A DNA stretch of 26,838 nucleotides from Bacillota bacterium (lineage in GTDB: Bacteria > Bacillota > Clostridia > Lachnospirales > Lachnospiraceae). Shown one piece after another: positions 1 through 6,292 of this stretch. Numbering within the stretch: the stretch's first letter is position 1; the number at the start of each line of letters is the position of its first letter. The notes under the pieces were generated by a model. That model saw only the letters and a list, made by a program, of their open reading frames with translations, did no database searches and was not told the origin of the DNA. Location of the stretch: positions 1-26,838 of the forward strand of contig JAEZRJ010000088.1 in the NCBI GenBank assembly GCA_023412855.1. Direction: 5' to 3'. The position numbers and the translations under genes were made by a program.

Positions 1-41
1 TTTTGTAAAGTAATAGGTTTTCGCATACTTATATTTTACAC

Positions 42-80
42 CAACTGCTGGATTCTTTCGAGGTCTGGCAGTTGTTTTTT
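42..80 (+). terminator. Rho-independent terminator of an upstream off-window gene
   Basis: CAACTGC (42-48) pairs with GCAGTTG (68-74). Two G-U and two further pairs extend the stem to 11 bp, with an 11-nt loop. TTTTTT follows at 75-80. The T-run places it on the plus strand, so it serves a gene ending left of the window. Bases 1-41 show nothing recognisable. Confidence 0.75.
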
Positions 81-93
81 GTACGGAAAAGGA

Positions 94-122
94 GCTGCGC
101 GCTAATTACTTAGTGCGACAGC
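94..122 (-). terminator. Possible terminator after the ABC-F gene
   Basis: Read leftward, GCTG...CTAA pairs with TTAG...CAGC around a short loop, with an imperfect GC-rich middle. A pyrimidine-rich tract (CTCCTTTTCC) follows. It lies about 30 bases past the ABC-F stop. The U-tract is interrupted, so this is a weak call. Confidence 0.35.
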
Positions 123-128
123 CCCATC

Positions 129-148
129 TTTATGCAATAGGAAAGTGC
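129..148 (+). repeat. Short dispersed repeat containing AATAGGAAAGTGC, copy 1
   Basis: This 20-base stretch matches 3562-3581 at all but one position. The shorter core AGGAAAGTGC recurs inverted at about 13911-13920. All three lie just beyond a coding region or a structured repeat. It may be the remnant end of another small repeat family; its function is unknown. Confidence 0.45.
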
Positions 149-152
149 TTCT

Positions 153-1709
153 CTAAAATACCTTCGTCGTCCACTTCGTGCAATCCCACACATCGGTAAC
201 CAGCCCTTCATAGAACTCGGGTTCGTGGCAGACGAGGAGAATGCTGCCTCTGTATGCGGTAAGAGCCCGTTTAAGCTCTGCCTTGGCATCTACATCCAGA
301 TGGTTGGTAGGCTCGTCCAGAAGGAGGACGTTAGTCTCACGGTTGATTAGTTTACATAATCTGACTTTCGCCTGCTCCCCTCCGCTCAGCACCTTTACCA
401 GACTCTCGATATGCTTGGTGGTCAGTCCGCATTTAGCGAGAGCAGAACGCACCTCATACTGAGAGTACGAAGGAAATTCCTTCCATATTTCTTCGATGCA
501 CGTAGTGGTAACCTTCTGGTCGGTTTCCTGCTCGAAATAACCGATGTTTAAATAATCCCCTTGCGTAACGCTGCCGGACAGAGAAGGAATGAGTCCGAGG
601 ATGCTTTTTAGCAGGGTGGATTTGCCGATGCCGTTGGCGCCGATAAGGGCAATTTTTTGCCCCCGTTCCATTTCCAGATTTAAAGGCGAGGAGAGCGGCT
701 CCGTATATCCGATCACAAGCTCCCTGGACTGGAATATATACCGTCCGGGAGTTCGCGCTTCCCTGAAATGGAACTCCGGCTTGGGCTTTTCTGCTGCAAG
801 CTCGATCATATCCATTTTATCCAGCTTTTTCTGGCGCGACATGGCCATATTTCTCGTAGCCACTCTGGCTTTATTGCGCGCTACGAAGTCCTTCAAGTCA
901 GCGATTTCCTTTTGCTGCTTATTATAGGCAGCCTCCAACTGAGACTTTTTCATGGCATAGACCTCCTGAAACTTGTCATAGTCTCCGACGTAACGGTCTA
1001 ACGATTGATTGTCCATATGATAAATCAGATTGATGACGCTGTTTAAAAAAGGGATATCATGTGAGATAAGGATGAACGCGTTCTCATAATCGTTCAAATA
1101 CCTCTTCAGCCATTCGATATGCTCTGCATCAAGATAGTTGGTAGGCTCGTCCAGGAGAAGAATGTCCGGTTTTTCTAATAAAAGCTTTGCCAGTAAGACC
1201 TTGGTTCTCTGGCCGCCGCTTAGATCGGTAACATCCTTATCCAGTCCGATATCGGTAAGGCCCAGCGCTCGTGCAACCTCCTCCACCTTGGCGTCGATCA
1301 TGTAGAAGTCGTGCATGGTGAGAAGATCCTGAATGGTACCCAAATCTTCCATATATTGCTCCAGCTCATCCTCCGTGGCCGCTCCCATCTTATCGCAAAT
1401 CTCGTTCATTTCTGCTTCCATTTCAAAGAGAAAGGAGAAAGCGGAGGATAGGACATCGCGAATCGACATTCCCTTTTCCAGTGCGGTATGCTGATCCAGA
1501 TAGCCTACGCGCACATTTTTAGCCCACTCGATTTTTCCTTCATCAGGCATGAGCCTGTTCGTAATTATATTCATAAAGGTAGACTTACCTTCTCCGTTGG
1601 CACCGATCAAGCCGATATGTTCTCCCTTCAGTAAACGGAAGGATACATCGTTAAAAATGGCTCTGTCACCAAAGCCGTGAGTCAGATTTTCCACATTTAA
1701 AATACTCAT
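153..1709 (-). CDS. ABC-F family ATPase (ribosome-associated, tandem ATP-binding cassettes)
   Basis: A 518-residue protein with two ATP-binding cassettes and no membrane segments, the ABC-F layout. Family members act on the ribosome as translation factors or antibiotic-protection proteins. The first Walker A is GANGEGKST near residue 36, followed by LSGGQ and LLLDEPTNYLD. A charged interdomain linker follows (roughly residues 240-320, including NKARVATRNMAMSRQKK). The second cassette has GANGIGKST, LSGGEQ and LLLDEPTNHLD. The start at 1709 is preferred over an in-frame ATG at 1721 because GGAG lies 6 bases before it. The start overlaps the stop of a small leader ORF (1706-1759), and a possible TATAAT box lies far upstream (1893-1898, minus), giving a leader of about 175 nt. 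The specific subfamily and any resistance role cannot be told from sequence alone. Confidence 0.93.
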   Translation of the reverse strand: MSILNVENLTHGFGDRAIFNDVSFRLLKGEHIGLIGANGEGKSTFMNIITNRLMPDEGKIEWAKNVRVGYLDQHTALEKGMSIRDVLSSAFSFLFEMEAEMNEICDKMGAATEDELEQYMEDLGTIQDLLTMHDFYMIDAKVEEVARALGLTDIGLDKDVTDLSGGQRTKVLLAKLLLEKPDILLLDEPTNYLDAEHIEWLKRYLNDYENAFILISHDIPFLNSVINLIYHMDNQSLDRYVGDYDKFQEVYAMKKSQLEAAYNKQQKEIADLKDFVARNKARVATRNMAMSRQKKLDKMDMIELAAEKPKPEFHFREARTPGRYIFQSRELVIGYTEPLSSPLNLEMERGQKIALIGANGIGKSTLLKSILGLIPSLSGSVTQGDYLNIGYFEQETDQKVTTTCIEEIWKEFPSYSQYEVRSALAKCGLTTKHIESLVKVLSGGEQAKVRLCKLINRETNVLLLDEPTNHLDVDAKAELKRALTAYRGSILLVCHEPEFYEGLVTDVWDCTKWTTKVF

Positions 1710-1759
1710 AACAATCTCCATTTCAACATATTCATTTTTTCAATGAGTGTAAGTACCAC
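1706..1759 (-). CDS. Candidate 17-residue leader ORF coupled to the ABC-F gene
   Basis: A GTG at 1759 opens a 17-codon frame encoding MVLTLIEKMNMLKWRLL. Its TGA overlaps the ATG of the ABC-F gene (ATGA), the usual arrangement for translational coupling. GAGGAGG lies at 1763-1769, but only 3 bases before the GTG, which is closer than ideal. The site sits in the loop of a hairpin formed by CAATGAG (1775-1781) and CTCATTG (1741-1747). Several ABC-F resistance genes are known to be controlled by leader ORFs and attenuation. Whether this ORF is translated is unproven. Confidence 0.35.
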   Translation of the reverse strand: MVLTLIEKMNMLKWRLL

Positions 1760-1802
1760 AGTCCTCCTCGGCCGCTCATTGCCGAAGATGCAGCGTAAAA
1801 TT

Positions 1803-1826
1803 ATGCAGGATATAACTCCTGTGCAT
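1803..1826 (-). promoter_or_regulatory. Attenuator-like hairpin in the ABC-F leader
   Basis: Read leftward, ATGC and AGGA pair with TCCT and GCAT around the loop GTTATA, with a 2-base bulge. AATTTT follows at 1802-1797. It is a weak terminator-like structure between the candidate promoter and the leader ORF. Confidence 0.25.
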
Positions 1827-1890
1827 GCACTGCAGCAGTTCGGACGCAAGGCTGAACTGTAACAGTATAGCATATAGCCGGTGTTCATGA

Positions 1891-1958
1891 CAATTATAAA
1901 AAAAAGACACCTTATTAAAAAATGAAACACTGAATAAAAACGTTTTTATTTATATGAT
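1891..1958 (+). promoter_or_regulatory. Promoter/operator block of the GH30 gene, copy 1 of 2
   Basis: It contains the perfect 14-bp palindrome TAAAAACGTTTTTA (1935-1948), centred on CG as in LacI-family operators. The palindrome lies just upstream of a -10-like TATGAT (1953-1958). Upstream, AAAAAAAGACACCTT-TTAAAAAA-GA-ACA is shared almost base for base with 3781-3812, before the importer lipoprotein gene. On the minus strand the block also carries TATAAT (1893-1898), a possible ABC-F promoter with a poor -35. Confidence 0.6.
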
Positions 1959-2022
1959 AAATAAAGAAAAAACAAAAGCCAATAGAGAAATTCGTCTGAT
2001 AAGAGGCAAAGTTATACTTAAA

Positions 2023-2171
2023 GTTATTGTTCACTCCGTTCTCAGTAACGCATGATTTCTGCAATGCAAAAATTTTGCATTTAAATTCGTTCCGCGAAGC
2101 AGAAATCATCTCTTGCATCACGTTCTTACGCAGCTTAACAGCAAGTGTTAAGCTACGGTGTGAACAGTAAC
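2023..2171 (+). mobile_element. MITE-like structured repeat, copy A, with exact 8-bp target duplication
   Basis: A 149-bp element with terminal inverted repeats GTTATTGTTCAC and GTGAACAGTAAC (11 of 12 pair). The 8-bp repeat TACTTAAA flanks it exactly at 2015-2022 and 2172-2179, as expected after transposition. Inside, ATGATTTCTGC (2052-2062) pairs with GCAGAAATCAT (2099-2109), enclosing a 9-bp-arm palindrome (2063-2081). AGCTTAACA (2132-2140) pairs with TGTTAAGCT (2146-2154). It encodes no protein. It sits between the promoter block and the start of the GH30 gene, so it is probably transcribed in the 5' leader. Related copies start at 3582, 13755 and 18976. Confidence 0.85.
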
Positions 2172-2230
2172 TACTTAAAATCTGCGGATTTTACAAGGAT
2201 TCAATAAGGAAGGAAGAGGGCAGAAACATT

Positions 2231-3559
2231 ATGAGATGTATTACGACAGATTATTCGAAGAATGAATTTTGGAAAGAAACGGATATTCCGGTAGGCAAGA
2301 CGGAGGACTATGCTCATCTGGTAAATATTTATCCTGAACTGAAGGGACATGTGATACAAGGCTTCGGAGGCGCATTTACCGAAGCCAGTACCTATAATTA
2401 TTCCAAGCTTGGAGAGGCAAATAAACGGGCGGTGATCGAAGGCTATTTCGGAAAGGACGGACTTAGATATAATCTGGGTCGTACTCACATTCATAGCTGC
2501 GATTTTGCACTTGGAAATTATACCTATATCGAGGAAGGAGACAAAGAGCTTAAGAGCTTCAACATTGCCCACGATAGGGAAAATATGATTCCTATGATAA
2601 AGGATGCGATGGCGGAAAGCTCATCGAAGCTTTATTTTCTGGCATCGCCGTGGTCGCCTCCGGCCTTTATGAAGACCAATGGGAATATGAACAACGGCGG
2701 TAAGCTGAAAGAGGAATACTACAGTGTCTGGGCAAGCTATATCGTTCGTTATATTCAGGAATATGAAAAAGAAGGAATCAGGATCGGCTATCTTACCGTT
2801 CAAAACGAGCCCATGGCTGTGCAGACGTGGGATTCCTGCATTTATACTCCTGAGGAGGAAGCGCTGTTTGTGAGAAAGCATCTTGCCCCGGCGCTGGCGG
2901 CAGCTTTTTTAAATCATGTAAAAATCTTCGTATGGGACCACAACAAGGATGAGGTCTATGACCGGGCTAAGGCGGTATTCGCGTCGCAGGAAACATCGGA
3001 CGAGGTGGCAGGAGTCGCGGTGCATTGGTATTCAGGGGACCATTTCGAAGCATTAGAAGCGGTAAAGAGAAGATTTCCTGAAAAATCTCTTTTCTTTACG
3101 GAAGGCTGCGTGGAATATTCCCGCTTTGCGGATTCCTCGGAGGTAGTTAAGGCGGAGATGTACGCTCATGACATGCTGGGCAATTTAAAGGCAGGAGTAG
3201 AGGCCTTTTTCGACTGGAACCTCTTGCTGGACGATAAGGGGGGACCTAATCATGTAGGGAATTTCTGTGCGGCGCCCATGATGTGTGTACCCGGAGAAGA
3301 TACTCTTGAAAAGCGGCTTTCTTATTACTACATAGGACAGTTCAGCAGATACATTAAGCGCGGAGCCAGAAAAATAGAGACCAGCCGGTATACAGATAAA
3401 ATAGAAACGGTCGGTTTCTTAAATCCCGACGGAGAGAGAGTAATCATCCTCCTGAACAAGTCAGATTCTGCGGTTGAGGTAACCATTCGCGAAAGTGGCC
3501 TGGGCGGGCAGCTTACGTTACAGCCCCATACGATTTCCACTCTATGCTACGGTGCATAA
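2231..3559 (+). CDS. GH30-family glycoside hydrolase (glucosylceramidase/beta-glucanase type)
   Basis: A 442-residue retaining glycosidase with a (beta/alpha)8 barrel plus a C-terminal beta-sandwich, the GH30 layout. The N-terminal part has the family-typical GFGGAFTEAS (44-53), then LASPWSPPAFMKTNG. The probable acid/base is Glu193 in TVQNEP and the probable nucleophile is Glu291 in FFTEGC. There is no signal peptide, so the enzyme should act in the cytoplasm on imported oligosaccharides, in line with the sugar importer downstream. GH30 covers beta-1,6- and beta-1,3-glucosidic, xylanolytic and other activities; the exact substrate cannot be read from motifs. GGAAGAGG lies about 11 bases before the ATG. 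The promoter block upstream matches the one before the importer, suggesting co-regulation. Confidence 0.92.
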   Translation: MRCITTDYSKNEFWKETDIPVGKTEDYAHLVNIYPELKGHVIQGFGGAFTEASTYNYSKLGEANKRAVIEGYFGKDGLRYNLGRTHIHSCDFALGNYTYIEEGDKELKSFNIAHDRENMIPMIKDAMAESSSKLYFLASPWSPPAFMKTNGNMNNGGKLKEEYYSVWASYIVRYIQEYEKEGIRIGYLTVQNEPMAVQTWDSCIYTPEEEALFVRKHLAPALAAAFLNHVKIFVWDHNKDEVYDRAKAVFASQETSDEVAGVAVHWYSGDHFEALEAVKRRFPEKSLFFTEGCVEYSRFADSSEVVKAEMYAHDMLGNLKAGVEAFFDWNLLLDDKGGPNHVGNFCAAPMMCVPGEDTLEKRLSYYYIGQFSRYIKRGARKIETSRYTDKIETVGFLNPDGERVIILLNKSDSAVEVTIRESGLGGQLTLQPHTISTLCYGA

Positions 3560-3561
3560 TT

Positions 3562-3581
3562 TTTATGTAATAGGAAAGTGC
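3562..3581 (+). repeat. Short dispersed repeat containing AATAGGAAAGTGC, copy 2
   Basis: Differs from 129-148 at one position of 20. It directly abuts the left end of repeat copy B, 3 bases after the GH30 stop. The shared core AGGAAAGTGC also occurs inverted next to repeat copy C. Confidence 0.45.
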
Positions 3582-3696
3582 GTTACTGTTCACTTCGTTT
3601 TCAGTAACGCATGATGTTCTGCAATGCAAACTTTTTGCATTTAAATTCGCTACGCGAAGCAGAAATCATCTCTTGCATCACGTTCTTACGCAGCTA
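3582..3696 (+). repeat. MITE-like structured repeat, copy B, left part with divergent right arm
   Basis: Starts with the left terminus GTTACTGTTCAC and follows copies A and D closely to CGCAGCT near 3695, including the ATG...TTCTGC / GCAGAAATCAT stem and inner hairpin. The usual right arm is then replaced by unrelated palindromic sequence (3705-3764), and no matching 8-bp duplication of the left flank (GAAAGTGC) is seen. It is either truncated, recombined or highly diverged. It lies between the GH30 gene and the importer promoter. Confidence 0.7.
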
Positions 3697-3704
3697 CGCG
3701 AGCG

Positions 3705-3764
3705 GAACAAAAGCTGTGCTGCCAAAATACTTGGCTGCGAGAGTGTGAGAGTACACTTTTGTTC
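3705..3764 (+). repeat. Nested palindrome replacing the right arm of repeat copy B
   Basis: GAACAAAAG (3705-3713) pairs with CTTTTGTTC (3756-3764). Inside, GCCAA-aatac-TTGGC (3721-3735) forms a second hairpin. It could act as a transcription or processing hairpin between the GH30 gene and the importer, but no T-run follows immediately. A faint resemblance to the normal right terminus (GTGTGAGAGTACAC) is visible at 3743-3756. Confidence 0.45.
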
Positions 3765-3770
3765 TAAAGA

Positions 3771-3840
3771 CGATAATCTAAAAAAAAGACACCTTTTTAA
3801 AAAACGAGACATTAAAAACGTTTTTATAAGCTTATATAAT
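3771..3840 (+). promoter_or_regulatory. Promoter/operator block of the importer operon, copy 2 of 2
   Basis: The -10 TATAAT lies at 3835-3840 and a weak -35 (TTAAAA, 3812-3817) 17 bases upstream. The perfect palindrome TAAAAACGTTTTTA (3813-3826) overlaps the -35 and spacer, a position suited to repression. The preceding AAAAAAAGACACC stretch matches the block before the GH30 gene. A LacI-family repressor is the likely ligand (inference from the CG-centred palindrome). Confidence 0.65.
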
Positions 3841-3880
3841 GAAATTATCTACTAACAGGTATGAAAAAGGAGGATATGAA

Positions 3881-5266
3881 ATGAAGTTTAAAAGACTGAC
3901 GGCATTAATGCTTGCCGGAATGATGACATTATCTCTCGCAGCATGCGGAGGAAGTGCCAGCACAACAAGTGGGACATCCGATACGGAGACGAAGGACAGT
4001 GCAGAAGAAACGACAGAGGCCAAAGACACTGACACTGCTGCGGCTGCGGGAAGCGGCGATAAAATCGTAGTATGGACGTTGGCAGCGGATTTAGAGCAGT
4101 TCGCGGCACGTTATACGGAAGAAACGGGAAATGAAGTAGAGGTAGTCGTAATCGCTCCGGCGGATTATCCTACAAAGCTTACTTCTGCGCTCGGTGCGAA
4201 ATCCAGCGAGGCGGATGTAATCGTAGGAGAGCCCCAGATGCTTCCTAACTTCTTCGAAGCAGGATTTTTTGATGACTTGTCACAATATAACGTAGATGAC
4301 TATAAGGACACTATCGTAGATTATGTATACGAAGCGGGTAAGGATGCACAGGGAATCCAGAGAGCGCTCAGCTATCAGGTAACTCCGGGAAGTATCATTT
4401 ACCGCCGTGACCTTGCAAAAGAAATTTATGGCAATGACGATCCTGCATTTATTTCAGAGAAATTTAAGGATTTCGATACCATTCTTGCAACGGCGAAAGA
4501 AGTAAAGGATGCGGGTTATAGAATCTTCTCCGATACAGGTAATTTAAGATGGTATGTAAATACGCAGGAACCCTGGGTTAAGGATGATGTCCTGAACTTA
4601 AGCGATACAGCGAAAGCTTACATGGATACAGCGGTTTCTTTATATCAGGATGAGCTGGTAGCCTTTGCTCCCGAATGGTCTGCTGCATGGTATGCTTCCA
4701 TGGCAGGTGAACTTCCCTTGAATGCAGGCTGGAGTGATCTGGCAGAGTTAGAGGGCGCTGATATGACACAGGTATTTTCTTATTCCTTACCTTCTTGGGG
4801 GGCACTGATCGTTCGCGATAATGCAGCGGATAACAAGGGTAATTTCGGAATCTGTAAAGGACCTTCCTCATACTTTGGCGGCGGTACCTTCTTAGGAATC
4901 AGCGCATACAGCGAGAAAAAGGATGCGGCTTGGGATTTCGTAAAATATTGTACGTTGAATGACGAAACTGCACAGTGGTGGCTTGAGAAGTCCAACGGCG
5001 ACGTTGTATCCAACACAGCGGTTCTGGAAACGAACAAGGATTATACCAACGAATCCTTCGGTAATCAGAAGACATATGAGTTCTACATGGGGGAAGCTAA
5101 AAATATCGATTATTCTGTAAAGACGAAATATGATGATACCATCGGCGGTTTCTGGGGAGCATCCATTGAAGCGGTACAAAAAGGTGAGATGACGAAGGAA
5201 GAGGCGATTGAAGATTTCTACATGCAGGTAGAGGCTACCTTCCCTGAAATTACGGTAGTAAGATAA
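3881..5266 (+). CDS. Sugar ABC transporter substrate-binding lipoprotein (importer 1)
   Basis: A 461-residue extracellular binding protein of the family-1 (UgpB/MalE-like) type. It has a lipoprotein signal peptide ending in LAAC, so Cys22 would be lipidated and the protein anchored on the outer face of the membrane. A Ser/Thr/Asp/Glu-rich linker (about 25-57) precedes the binding domain, which begins KIVVWTLAADLEQFAARYTEETG. The start at 3881 is chosen over an in-frame ATG at 3839: AAAGGAGG lies 8 bases before it, it begins a proper signal peptide, and 3839 would overlap the -10 box. Two permease genes follow after an inter-gene hairpin. The substrate is probably an oligosaccharide cleaved by the GH30 enzyme; this rests on gene context alone. 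Confidence 0.92.
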   Translation: MKFKRLTALMLAGMMTLSLAACGGSASTTSGTSDTETKDSAEETTEAKDTDTAAAAGSGDKIVVWTLAADLEQFAARYTEETGNEVEVVVIAPADYPTKLTSALGAKSSEADVIVGEPQMLPNFFEAGFFDDLSQYNVDDYKDTIVDYVYEAGKDAQGIQRALSYQVTPGSIIYRRDLAKEIYGNDDPAFISEKFKDFDTILATAKEVKDAGYRIFSDTGNLRWYVNTQEPWVKDDVLNLSDTAKAYMDTAVSLYQDELVAFAPEWSAAWYASMAGELPLNAGWSDLAELEGADMTQVFSYSLPSWGALIVRDNAADNKGNFGICKGPSSYFGGGTFLGISAYSEKKDAAWDFVKYCTLNDETAQWWLEKSNGDVVSNTAVLETNKDYTNESFGNQKTYEFYMGEAKNIDYSVKTKYDDTIGGFWGASIEAVQKGEMTKEEAIEDFYMQVEATFPEITVVR

Positions 5267-5290
5267 GGAAAAAAGTTAAAAGCTACTGCT

Positions 5291-5320
5291 CGGGAATCAC
5301 GGGTCATACCGTGATTCCCG
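5291..5320 (+). promoter_or_regulatory. Perfect 12-bp hairpin between lipoprotein and permease genes
   Basis: CGGGAATCACGG (5291-5302) pairs without mismatch with CCGTGATTCCCG (5309-5320) around a 6-nt loop. No T-run follows, so it is not a standard terminator. Such hairpins after binding-protein genes often protect the upstream mRNA and lower permease expression; here that role is inferred. Confidence 0.7.
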
Positions 5321-5338
5321 ATTGAATGATAAAAACAG

Positions 5339-6292
5339 ATGGAAAAGAAAGCGGGTGGAAAGGTGAAGGCAGCAGATAAAACGAAGAAAAGAAAAGGGCT
5401 TCACAATCGGGATAACATGGGGTATGCATTTATTGCTCCCTTTGTTTTGGTGTTTCTTACATTTAATATCTACCCTGTAGCCCGTACTCTGTATTTGAGC
5501 TTTACGGATTACAGCGGCTTCAATGTTCCTACATGGGTAGGACTCACCAACTACATAAGGGTATTTAAGGACAAATTACTATGGGAAGCGTTTGGAAATA
5601 CGGTAAGAATATGGGGCATCAATATTATTTTACAGCTTGGTATAGCGTTCCTGCTGACGATAGTATTTAGTGACATGAAGTACCGAACGAGAGGCCTTAG
5701 CATTTTCAGGGCTTTGTTTTATCTTCCCAACCTGATTGCAGCCACCTCCGTGGCTTATCTGTTCAAAACGATGCTAGACTGGAAATTTGGTTCTTTCAAC
5801 CAAATTCTTAAAGGAATCGGACTCATAAGTGAGAGCGTGGACTGGATGGGAACTCCTCCTTTGCTGCGCACTGCGGTGGGGGTCATCGGCGCGTGGATGT
5901 GGTTCGGCAATTCCTTTATCATGCTTATGGCGGGTGTTCAGGGAATTAACAGGGATTATTACGAGGCTGCAGCTATCGACGGAGCAGGGAGATGGAAGGT
6001 CTTCGGGAAGATTACCCTTCCTCTTTTAAAACCGATCATGCTTTACGTAGCGATTACTTCCTTGATTGGAGGTCTGCAGCTATTCGATATTCCTTATCTG
6101 ATGACATTAGGTCAGCAGAAGCAGGTGCGCGCGGTAAATACGGCAGTTATGCACTTGTATACGATGGCGTTTAAGAACAGACAGATAGGATATGCGGGCG
6201 CTATAGCGTTTATCCTTTTCTTCATCATTTGCATATGTTCCATCTTGGTATACCTGATGATGTACTCGAAAAAAAGGAAGGAGGAGGACTAA
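5339..6292 (+). CDS. Sugar ABC transporter permease, MalF/UgpA type (importer 1)
   Basis: A 317-residue integral membrane protein with about six transmembrane segments, the first near residues 28-48 (YAFIAPFVLVFLTFNIYPVA). The EAA loop that contacts the ATPase reads YYEAAAIDGAGRWKVFGKIT near residue 205, as in MalF/UgpA-like permeases. The N-terminal 20 residues are lysine-rich and cytoplasmic. The ATG at 5339 has no clear Shine-Dalgarno; a GTG at 5363 is an alternative, also with a weak site, so the start is uncertain. Poor initiation plus the hairpin upstream would favour more binding protein than permease. Its stop directly abuts the start of the second permease. Confidence 0.92.
   Translation: MEKKAGGKVKAADKTKKRKGLHNRDNMGYAFIAPFVLVFLTFNIYPVARTLYLSFTDYSGFNVPTWVGLTNYIRVFKDKLLWEAFGNTVRIWGINIILQLGIAFLLTIVFSDMKYRTRGLSIFRALFYLPNLIAATSVAYLFKTMLDWKFGSFNQILKGIGLISESVDWMGTPPLLRTAVGVIGAWMWFGNSFIMLMAGVQGINRDYYEAAAIDGAGRWKVFGKITLPLLKPIMLYVAITSLIGGLQLFDIPYLMTLGQQKQVRAVNTAVMHLYTMAFKNRQIGYAGAIAFILFFIICICSILVYLMMYSKKRKEED

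Noticed and set aside
1706..1930. 74-codon leftward frame ending at the ABC-F start
   Set aside because: Cysteine-rich, no ribosome site at its ATGs, and it runs through the probable promoter and leader. Only the last 17 codons, behind GAGGAGG, are kept as a candidate.
1915..2121. Leftward frame through repeat copy A
   Set aside because: It lies over non-coding repeat sequence and no such frame is preserved in the other copies.
2023..2171. Repeat copy A as a riboswitch
   Set aside because: The same fold occurs upstream of, downstream of and between unrelated genes, in both orientations, with target duplications. A mobile element explains this better.
3673..3855. 60-codon rightward frame across repeat copy B and the importer promoter
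   Set aside because: It covers the structured repeat and the promoter block, has no ribosome site, and its product has no recognisable features.
5291..5320. Inter-gene hairpin as a terminator
   Set aside because: The stem is perfect but no T-run follows, and the permeases downstream have no separate promoter.
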